DNA of 64,000 nt from Hemibagrus wyckioides. Its lineage: Eukaryota; Chordata; Actinopteri; Siluriformes; Bagridae. The notes under the pieces were generated by a model. That model ran no database searches. It was given only the letters and a program-made list of their open reading frames with translations, and was not told where the DNA came from. The first letter of the stretch is position 1; each line of letters starts with the position of its first letter. Shown one piece after another: positions 27,001 through 39,000 of the stretch. The translations under genes and the position numbers were made by a program. The stretch covers positions 20,466,780 through 20,530,779 of the forward strand of contig NC_080710.1 in the NCBI RefSeq assembly GCF_019097595.1, read 5' to 3'.

Positions 27001-30000
27001 TCATCCATCGTTCTCCTTTGTTCGATGCGGTTCTTTTCCGCTGCCTTTTCCGTTCTTTTTGGTGATGCCACTGAAGTATTTCTCCCTGAAGGAGTTATGG
27101 CCTTGGTACGGGTTGAAGCGTGGGTCTGCTAACTGTGCTAGCACATCTGCCTTCTGCAAGAAAACACAATTGTATGTCAATGTGACAGCATAATTATTAT
27201 TTTTATTATTTGATATTTTATACTACTATTAGGCCATGATGTTTTGGCGTAAAGTTTGCCGTGCTGTCCAAGCAACAATATTTATTGAACACTTTTGGTG
27301 AATGCATCAAGATGTTCCACATACAAGACTTGTTATTTTTATTTTGGGTAAATCCCATAACTGAACACGCATTATTAAAAATGGACAAATACGAAAAAAA
27401 TCACTCCAAAAGTTTCAACTAGGCATAAACTGGCTTGGGGTAAATTATCCACAATTTCATTCCAACATAAGATTATATTGTTGCAAATATTACTGCAGTC
27501 TAGGGTGCCCTATTTTTATTTTCAGCAATTATAGCCCCAAGGCTATAAGTCTGTTAACTCAGAAATTTTCTAAATTCATTATCTCATGAAAATGATACAC
27601 CATCACTACACCAAGGACAGTTTATTAACAAAAGCAATTTACATTCTGCTGTTTGCTGTTGTTTGTGTAGCTCATAAGCTCACAGCGCAATGTGTAATGA
27701 CAGAAAGTATGAAGCTCCTCAGTTTTTCCTGTATGAAGTTGAGGCCAGGTTGTTAGCAGGGCCTACTGAGGGAAGCCAGGAGGAAAACACATAACGAGGT
27801 GCCAGAGACATAAAGAACTGGAAGTGACTAATCCCTGCATCATCAGTGCCACCTTCAACTATTTCCATCCATTTTACACGTCGTTTCTGCCAGTCAGGAT
27901 GAAGCCAGTCTAAGCCCAACACCAAAAATCCCAAATAACACACTGAGTTATAGCGGAGCAATAACGAGAAGAGACTGAGTGAGTGTGTGTGAGTGTGTGG
28001 AAACGACAGAAACCAAGCGTTCATCAAGCTGTGAGTGTTGTTTGACAAACTAACACAGTGAAGTTTCATGCCTTTTTTTTTTTCCAAATAACCTCACAGC
28101 ACTCCGTATATCTGACACTAGTACAAGACAGGTCCAGTTTCCATTTCTCAGTTGCTTGTGCCTGTTAATTAAACAAGAACACTCCGACAATGTTTAACAA
28201 TTTTCCCATAAATCGCCATCTGACACTACTGGAATAAAAAAAACGGGAAAAAAAACCAGCTGTGTTTATGATTTCTAGAAATGTCAATAATTTATCAGCA
28301 ATTTTCTTGAAAAGCTGATGGATGCGGCCTACAGTTACATTTATTGTACGTATCCAGTAGGTCTTTCAGAAGTGCTTCGTATTTTCTATTGAAAACACAT
28401 CCTCATGCTAGTTCACTAGGTTAGGGACTAACAACACAATCAGTCTGAAAAACGGCTGTTGAACAAAAACACGAAAAACAACTATTTTTTTATTTAATAC
28501 TAGACAAAGTATTCATTTAGGTTTTTCACAATGAGGAGGTAGTGCTTTAGTCTTCTTTTGAAGACAGGCAGTGACTCAGCTGTTTGGACAGCCAGGGGAC
28601 CTTCATTCCACAATCTGGGTGCCAGAACAGAGAGAAGCATTGATGCATGTCTTCTTTGTGCCCTAAGGGCTGTTGGGTCCAATCGAGCTATGCTATTTGC
28701 ATGTGGTACAGAGCAGGGTGTGATTTTAAAGTGCTTTAAAGTAGGTGTTTGCTGGTCCTTTTTGGCTTTGTCGCCATGATGCCTCTTCTGCTTTGCCTGT
28801 TTGCTATTTTTGAAACATTTTGCCAAATTTCAAGTTGCAGCTTATGTGAATACTTCATTAGCCTAAAATCTTCCCCAGTTATCATTTTCATGTCATGTAG
28901 AGTGTCTGTCTTGATCTGTTTTAAGATTGTGGGTGTTCTCATAAAGGAAAAAGATATAAAGAACTATAAAACATTTGGATTTAATATGACTTGGAATGAG
29001 TAAGATTTGATTGATGCGGAATTTATGTTTATTTCTGTTTTATTTACAGAAAAAAGGTCAAGCATATGGAACTGTGTATCAAAGAAATGTAAAACGTAAA
29101 TTCGTATAACGCTGTCCCAGTTGAAAAAGAAGAACATAAGCGTAACCTAATATGTTTCTCTCTCTCTCTTTCTGTTTCTCTCTCTCTTTTTTTCCCCTCA
29201 CTCATTCTCTCTCTCTCGAGTTATAAACCCCACTTCTGATCTCCCAGTGTTCGGAGTTCCCAGTGTGACTGCATCTTCTTTCCGGAGCTGCCTGATCCAT
29301 CCAGACGCTCTACGCCTGTTTGGAGTCTTGTCACATGGTGGTGGACTCTGCTGCTGGGGATAGATCTGTGTGGAGTAACCATGACCCAGGGGACTGCCGT
29401 AACCACTTGGAGACTATTAAGCCGTCTTTGAACTGCCGTTGCATCAGTCAAGGAATTAGTGCTAAGGCTATAATGAACTCAGAAATTACACTGACCTATT
29501 AGTTCCTCAGGAGCACTTCGTTGCAAATGAGGATGGGTTCCCTCCTAAATCTGGTTCCTCTCAAGGTTTTTCTTCTCATATCATCTCAGGGAGTTTTTCC
29601 TTGCCACCATCGCCTCAGGCTTGCTCATTAGGGATTAACAGTAACTGAACTTTTTTTCTATTTTTTTTTTTAGTTTCTACACTTTTTTAAAGCTGCTTTG
29701 AGACATTCTTCATTGTTAAAAGCACTATACAAATAAACTGAATTGAGAAAAGAACACTGATTTCTGCCTGACTAATCACATGATCTGTGTATTGAGTTAT
29801 GTATAAAAGTATGTAAGACTACTTTGTAGGATAATACTAAAGACACGAATTGCTAATTAAAATGTTTATAAAAAGACAGTTTCACAGAGGTTTAAGTCAG
29901 TACTACTGTTTCAGCAGGAAGCCTCATAGAAAAGACTGAGAAACTCTGAGCGGGTAAATTACAAATGGCTGAACTTACATGAAAAATAACATATGCCATG

Positions 30001-33000
30001 CAAACTAAATATTTATTTCTAAGAAAGCTGGAGCAAAAATATACTCTTGGCTGAGAACTGCAGTCGTGATCACATGAAAGCGATCAGGCTCTCCTGAAAA
30101 CGAGGAGGGGGCAAACAGCAGCGATGGTATGAGCTATGAAACGTGACACGTTATGTGTTTCTAGGTTTGATGTGTGAGCCGCTTGAGACACATGCCAGTC
30201 TTCACAGATAAAATACTGCTCCTTTGTGTGTGAATGATTCACACAGGCCTTTATGGGAACAATTTGGGGGTTTGAAGTGAAACGGTTGTCAAATGAAAAG
30301 ATTAATTATTTTCTGTACAGTGTGTGTTTGAAACATTAAAGCGAGGTATAAAAAAAAGCGAGTCAACCGCAGCCAGATGGTGAGATTTGCACTATTCTTA
30401 ACTAACACATCTGAAAACATATATTCTAATGAAACACACACACACACCTCTGGTTCCTTGGTCTTCTCCATAGTGATGAGTCTTCGGGAAGTGTGGCTGG
30501 ACAGAGTCTGCTCACAGTTGCTGATGAGTGTGAGGCAGGGGTGTAACGGCACCATCTCTTCACAGTACCTATGACACACATGAAACATATCATCAGTCCT
30601 CACGCTGTGTTCAGACGACTGTTCGGTTTCTATGTGCGTGTGACAGGGAGCCGTGATTTCAGTGACAGCAGCAGAGTGACTCAATTCTGTACAAATTAGA
30701 AGCTACAAATCCAGACAGGTGATTTGAATGATTCCTGTGATTCCAGTTTCCTTCAATTTCCCACTCACAACTTCAACTTCTCCAGCGATTGGATCTGAAT
30801 TACTGAACAGTGTACAGAAAGGGAACTTTATACAGTAGAAATCATGAGTATGAGTGTAGCTAGTACAGTCAAGCTTGCTTCGACTACATTGCAAAAGAAG
30901 CTAGAACATCTTGCTCGAAGTGCAAAGCCTAGCACATCAAATGTATATCAAATAACCAACTTTCATTGGGGAAAAAAACCCATTAGATTTACTTCATTCA
31001 AATGTGTCCATCGATCCCATGTGATTGAACTGAGCAACATTTAAACAGTTACTTTTCGTACATGCATGATTTGATCATGTATTTTTCAAAGCCCTGAATA
31101 AAATCTGAATCAAACCAACAACACTATTGTCTTCATGCAGGTTTTAATTGCCTAAATTCAATACTAGAGATATAGCTCTCATCAGTGCCAACACCCTACT
31201 GAGATTTCACTTAACGTAATTATGAACTGATCTCATTCTACATAGCTCAATCTAATAATTACAAACTTGTTTAAATTTAGTATAAGCAATGAGAAACGTA
31301 ATACTTTTATGTAAACTATACCATATAATATTATTTCTTAAATCTGACTAAATACATTTTCCCTTTTTTCAGTGCACATATTAATGCATGTTTAACTTGT
31401 TAGGGTTCTAAGATTTATATAGGCTAAACAAAACAAAAATAAACCAGTGAACAGTGCAGGCTTTCAAGTGACCACAGCAGCAGTCATGACACAATGGCTT
31501 TGTTGTATGAAGAAAAAAAAAAAAAAATCACTCCTCGTTTTGTGTGTTTCATGAACATGTACAATTCATGACGTTTTCCCGTCCCTTTCATGTGGCTCCT
31601 ACCCCAGAGGCCGTTTATACGAGCCACTGAAAGATATACATACAAGCTCCATTCAGAGGTTTACATGGTGCTGCTGCTGTCGCCAAGGAGAACTATTAAA
31701 CATGGCTTCGTTCCGGGAAAGCGTGCTCTGGAGCCCCAGTTATAGAAATCACCTGACAGCTCCTCTCTTCAGAATATAGAGCTGTGAGTCACAGTGGATT
31801 GATGCCACCGCTGCTGTTGGATGCTTTAATAAGACTGATTAAGTCAGAACTCATGTGGATTACATTCACTTGGCTTTAAGACTTGTGGTGCCTGTGCTGT
31901 TTTAAGGGCCAGACATATTTCACCTGAGCCAATGTTTGTTAGGATTAAGCAGTGAAGACAAGACAACGGCGATGAGAGAAAAGCTTTCACACTATTTATT
32001 AGCTTGCATGTTTTTTTCCTCTTTGTGCTACGGTGTACAGTTTACAGGATCCTTTCTACAACTGCTACTGAACAGGCGCACCACTTATCTTGACTCAGTT
32101 GTTAGAAATGACGAGTGCAGGGTTCAGCTAAATTTAGTTAGATAATAACAGGTTCACAGGATTTTCCCTATAACCAGAGTATGTAATGATATCTACATCA
32201 GTAATATGCTGTAAATAATCATTCAAAATGATTAGCTAACACGCTGAGAGGAACGCAAATTGCCCTTTTAACCCAAAATATAAATATACTCAAAACATTT
32301 AAGCCTTGTTTGGTGTTTGGGGTTAAATTGACCCTTTTTATATTTGTACTAAAAGTGTTTTGCGTTTGTTGTAAATCATCCGCATTTGCAGATACATTTT
32401 TGAGAGCTTTATCTCATAGTCAGTGACTGTGATCATTTTTTGTTTCTCATGTTCTTATTGTTGTTCATCACCTGTATTTGATAAATCAGTTCAAAATAAT
32501 AAACATTAATTAAAATAATTTTTTTTTTAGTTTTATGCCACAAAGGTCTTCATTATAGTATATATATATTATAATTATAAGACCTTTGTGGCATAAAATT
32601 AGAAAAAAATTATTTATTTTAAGGTCTAGTATTTGCCGACCTTAATCTCAAACGTTATCTATATTGTTTGGGATTGAGATAAAGACAACATGTCACACAT
32701 TGTAAGTCACACTAACTCACATTTCTGCTTTGGTGACTTTCAAGACATGGCAGAAGAAATTACAGCTCTCAAGCTTGCATGTTAAGTAGAAGCTGATGTT
32801 AGTCTTTGTTTTATGGAAAATGCGTCACACAGACATGTATGTTCTGGTCAATACTGTCAGAGACTAACGCTGCAGTGGCTGGAACATTACAAAAGCTCTG
32901 ACATCAAAAAAGTGGAAAAGGAGGCAAACTCAAGAAGTTTCAGTGTGTTTGTGTGTGTGCATGGCGAGGGCTGTGCTCAATCTGTACTGAGGTGTTCAAC

Positions 33001-36000
33001 TTCTGTGGGAGTTGATGATGGCAAGGTCACTGGCCAAACCTTTGTGTTCCCTTAGGGAAAGTCCACTGATTCCCGAACTGACTGTGGGCTTCCCAGTAGC
33101 ACCGCAGCACCACATTACTGTGGCAGTCGTCCATTCTTTAGACATTGCTGTTTATAAACAACAGTGTTGCTACATACACAGTTACTCTAGATACAGTCAA
33201 AGAGATTCTGGAGATCATCAGTGAGAGTAAGAACTACTTACAGACCTCCTGTTCCTCTTTGCTTATCTGTTCAGTTTCAGTACGAGAGCGTTAGTTTGGC
33301 ACAGGAGAAAATAAACCAAGTGGTTAAGTGATTTCAGCAGATGTAAATTCAATCAAATATAAGCTGTCTCTTTGGTGTTCCCTCCATAGCCATAGACTAG
33401 AAGGCCTTAATGCTAGTGCATTAGTCAGTCTAACCAGGGTGTCACGATTTTGTGATCTCAGAAATCAACACAAAATCAAAACATAAACAAACTCAGCGAT
33501 ATTCTCAGAAGCTTGCAATTTTTCTAAATTACAGATTTCCAGTAGATTTAAGCCAAGATGCATAAAATGGCGTCTTCACAACTTGCATTTAGCTAAAGCC
33601 CTCTTTGATTCACGTGCGTCTAACAGGAGTACAGCTATCAGAGAAAGTAATTACATATGTGACTTCCCTGATAGTAATTTAAAAGCAGAAACATATATAT
33701 ATATATAAAAAAAAAAAAAAAACTCCATGAAATCCTGGAGGGATTGATATGAGGCAGCTTCCTGAATTGACAAATAACATGATTGATAGCCAAGCCTCAG
33801 CAATTCCAAACACATCATTAATAGCTATATGAATGGATGATAAACTTCACCAAATCTTACCGAGCTAAAAATTACTGAGCCCACTTTTAAAAGACATTTG
33901 TTCTAACGCTCTAAAACCAGACATAAAGATCCATCTGCATATATGACAGGAACTTGGCCTCCACTGAGGTCTGTGTGGTCACGGCTCTCACTTAAATCCC
34001 TTTATGTCTGTCATCGGAGCCTCACACTTTCAGGTCAATCGAAACAGGACACCCATATCATACCTAAATTAGAGCGCGACTCTGTTTAATCTACACATGC
34101 ATTACTATGGATTAACCTCTGACTCACTCCCCCAAATGTCACCCAGGACGAGAAGGGCGTCATACTCCTGTTATTATAATTCTTCAGACAGGCAGCAAAA
34201 CCGTATTTTTTAACTTCCATCATTTTTTGCATTACATGTATTACTGCCTGAATCTGTGAGCCTGACGAACCGAATTTCCCGACAAGGATAAAACATCTAT
34301 TGATGGTGGTTTGCATATGTCAGATGAGGTAAGTGCTGACTGTAAAACAGATCACACGCCTCTTCCCCAGTTTTGCTCTTCAGCCCTGTAATCAGCGGCC
34401 CAGTGGACATGGCTGTGTGTAGTCAGCATCCGCAGGAGCGGAGTGGAATGTCCCTTATTCCCACCTGCTCCACAGACAGCAGGCCTCAGCAGGTCAAAGT
34501 GAGCAAACTCGTACTTATCGGGCAGGTTACAGCTCTCACAAAGCACCACGCTGCCCCCTAGCGAAACGGCTGCAATAAAACTGAAGGGTTGACTGTAGAG
34601 ATAAATGACATCAGCCTGTCTTCACCAGTCCAACTTTGACCATTGCTAAATAGACTGTAGACATGTCAATATTTCACTATTACTGCAATGGAAGTAGAAT
34701 AATAACTATTACTTACTCTGGTCTATAAACCGGAAGCCAGTAAACCAGGCGTCCACCCATGACCAAGTGATGAGCTGCAAAATTCAGGAGGTCAGCAAAG
34801 ATGTCACTGAGATGGTATTCCATGGAAACTGGGACATGATTCTCGCCAGCACTGCACCGCACGACACCACACAACACGACACAACAAAAAGTACCACATT
34901 AATGCACAGAGCTTTACTTATACATCTTACATACATAAAGTATACAAAAAAGGATATAGTCTCAGTAATGCATATAAAGTACGAGAAACAAAATATAAAC
35001 AATGGGATATTCTAACACTTTTTATTTTTTTTACTTTTTCCTCTGGTGTGTTTTATTGGTTTGTAGAAGAAAATAGACAAATTAAATGATGCCACATGGC
35101 ACAATAGACCAGGCCGCACATTATTTTACATCGAACTGTAGTGTTGTTTCTGCCAAAAACCTTTCTGTTGTGGTTATTCTTGACATTTCATGTAACAGAA
35201 AAGTTATCCAATGAAGTTAAATGGAGAAAAACAGAGCAGATAAATGCCTTTTACATTGCCTACTTTGGCAAACATTTCACATTGCTAAAATTTTTTTTTT
35301 TTTTTTGCACAAAATTCCTTGGATGGAAAACTGGCTAATGTTACACGAAGTACTAAAAAGCAAGGCGAGTTTCACAAGAGGCTGATTACAACTATTAACA
35401 TAATGTGTTTGCTACAGTAAATATCTAAATGCATGTTTCCCAAAATACTTGGTTCATGAAACCTAGGAAATGGGTCTTGACTTTTTTCGTGTTGTAGCCA
35501 GCAGTAGCTTTTACAGAGCCTGGTACAAGAGACTGTAAATTCTTTATATCTGACTCTTTTGTCTGAAGCACTTTAACAAGTAAGAACCATTTTAAAGGAT
35601 AATCCATGACTGTATATATATGAGCTCAAACACCAACAGTATTTGGATGGTTCATAATATAACTGGTGAATTGGTGTTGACTTAATTGGAGTATCCAACA
35701 AATCAAGGGAAGCAGAATTCACTTACAAGCTCTCAGGAGGAGTCGTGATCTCTTTGTGAGAACCTGTCTTCCTTGTTGATTCACGAATTCCATAAGGAGC
35801 TACAAAATAGGCCAAAACAGAAAAGAGCTTTTAAGCGCTAAAAACATAAAATTTAATGAATAACAGATAGAGGAAAGAGTGTCAGGGTCATAACAATCGA
35901 ATAAAGGAAACTTGCACTCAATAAGCACAGTATTAGGAACACCTGTACACCTACTCATTCATGCAGTGATCTAATCAGATGATCGTGTGGCAGCGGTGCA

Positions 36001-39000
36001 ATGCATAAAATCATGCAGATACGGGCCAACAGCTGGTGGAAAAAAATGTGATCTCAGTGATTTTGACCGTGGCATGATTGCTGGTGCCAGATGAGCTGAT
36101 TTCTACAACTGCTGATCTCCTGGGATTTTCACACACAGCAATCTCTAGAGTTTATTCAAAATGGTGCAATTATTTAAAGAAAACAGATCCGGAGACTGGC
36201 AGTTCTGTACACGGAGATGCCTCGTTGATAAGAGAGGACAGAAAAGAACGGATAGATAAAGGCTGGAAAAGGCTACAGTAACACACATAACCGCTCTGTA
36301 CAATTATGCTGAGCAGAAACGCATCTCAGAATGCATGTCAAACCACATCGAACCCAGTTTTAGTACAGTGTTCCTAATAAAGTGCTCAGGGTTTGTATAA
36401 ATAGAAAAAGTGATTATCTCTCTCTCTCATTTTGTTTCATATCAAATACATATCTGCTGATTTATGAGTTTGTGATAGATATTAAAAAATTACTGCTTTT
36501 TTCAATATTTCACCTGGATTCCATTTCTACACTTGAAAACTGCTGTGCAATGATACACACCATACTGTGCTCATCACAGGTCATCATTTATACTGATACT
36601 GATCCTCAGCACCCCACACTGCCCGTCTATCACAGTAGTCTGTGGTCTATAACAACTTCAAAAAAGGTTCATATAAAAAATCTAAATATGGACCGCAATA
36701 CCCTCTGTGCACTGGCTTAACCTTTTCACAGAATACTTATCATTAGGAAAGCAGCTATTAGATATAGCAGCAAATCATATCCACGCACCTGCACCTCCTT
36801 CATGAAATTCTTGGCAGCTGATTTCTCGTAATAATAATCACCTCAGAAATATTTTTATTCCATTCCTATAAATCTACAAGGTACTATAAAATATTAGAGT
36901 AAACCCTTCAGAAAATTCTGACCCGTCTCGATGTTTCCTCATCTCACATTATCAGGTACTGTTATGTACCTTATCATTTTGTTGCTTATTGATGTGAACA
37001 GTACACTCCTTGCTCTGTGTTACATATAAATCTTGTTCTGTGTTATGTGTAGGAACAGCGTTGTTTAACTTCTACACCTCTACAGCTGTATACTGTAATG
37101 ATTTCTATTCTCATTAGAGTCTGGTTCCTCTCAATGTCTCTTCCTGTTGTCATCTCATGGAAGCGTTCCTTTCAAAATCACCTCTGGCTTCTTCTGTAGG
37201 AATCTAAATCTACATCTGGATTTCTGTAAAGCTGCTCTGAGACAGTGCCTACTGTTAAAGGTGCTGAACAAATAAAACTGACAGAAAAAAGGAAAACTGA
37301 ACAGAACTACAGACGAGTGAAAGTTCAAAGCTCAGAATTTTGCAGTACAGATGTGTAAGTGAGCTACTGGACACAAATCACAGCTATCGCCAACTGAAAA
37401 ATCTGAAACATCTGGATACATTTGCATTATTGACAAAATTATATACAAATCTGTTCCTGGCAAATGTGAGAAATAGAACAATCACATAAAATGCATGCTA
37501 CTGTGCATGTCAACAAATCTTTGATCTTGATTTTGGCATATGACAAAATATTTGGCCGTTTTCTTTTTAATGCAACAAATTTCCAGTAATAAACTGAAGC
37601 AGGTGTGAAAGGGTGTGAAATCCTTCAGGAGAAACATACGGTCTGTAATAATGGCGTCGAACAAGGCCCCTTTCCTCCATACAGGTTTCGATGCGTCGGA
37701 CACCATGACATCCACATAAAAGCACTCGGTCCCGTACTGTCGCAGGTTCGCTCGGATATTCTCATCCGGACCTCTCCATTTCTGATTCTTCCTGCTGGCT
37801 TTCCCTGTAAACCAGATATATGTTGCATTATTACTGAATGTGTCTCAGAGAATAAATAAGACTTAATAAGCAAGTAGGTTCCAATTAACAGAACTTCTCA
37901 TTTACCTACTCCATGTATAGTGTTATAATCGATGTCTGTCCCACACACATAAGCTCCAAAGTGTGAGCATGCAACAAGAAGACTACCTAGAAAAGATTTT
38001 AAAAAAAGTTTAGTAATTTGGTTTGTCTTCTTTTAATTATCCAGAATGTTCCTTGTTAATGCTTTTGACATTGCAGGATCTAAAGTTTGCATAGAGAGCT
38101 CTGTCCAGACATGCCCAGGTCTTCCACTGAAGCTGGAAGGGAATTAGCACATCTGGCCAGCAGATCTCACACCTCTCTTGGAGAACGACTGGCACAACAG
38201 CACGCGCCTGCTAAAAAGCACAGGCACTACAGCGCACCACAAACACACAGAAAGGAGAACGAACCTCTATAACAACAACTATTAAATGTGGTTATAGTTA
38301 GATTCCACACTAAAACAACGTAAGTTCCTGATACAAATATAAATGTTGGTTATTTTCTTCAATCAGTTTTAACTATAAATGCATCCTCTTACATTTAGGA
38401 TTGTCATGATCTGATAGGTTGGATAGAAGCAGCAATTTTAAACTGAAATTAAATGATGCATTTATCCTAAAAACGATTATTAAAATGATCGCAAAAAAGG
38501 ACAACTGGTGAGTAAAAAAGAATCCGTAGTTTTAAACTGATATGAAGGTTATTGGATATAATAGCACAGTGATTTGGCTGCAACTCGGTCTCTTTTACAA
38601 CAAGTCCTTCTCCATATCATCATCATGTAGCAATTAATAGTACCCCAGATCCTGAAAACACTTGGTCACTTATCAATCTGAGGCTATCAACCCGACTGGA
38701 AATGCACTGAGTAGCATCATCAAATATGGAATCATTGCCTTATTAACCAAAATTGCATCATTTTGTGTTGAAGCCTGAGGTTAACATCACCATTAGGTAG
38801 AGTTGTGGCTTGCAGCCTGCCTTTCCAAGAAACTGACTTATCTGTTCAAATTTCACTCTGAATTTAATAGTATCTAAGCTGTGTTGCACTGCAATTTATT
38901 TAAAATTCAATTCATATAAAGATCCACAGAAGGTGGCATGGCGATGAAATAGCCTCACAGTTGCAGGGTCACTGGATCATGTCTGAGTTTAGGTTATTGC

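Noticed and set aside
36078..36281. 67-codon open frame in trmt11 intron 9
   Set aside because: It is the helix-turn-helix part of a deleted Tc1-like transposase, not a host gene.
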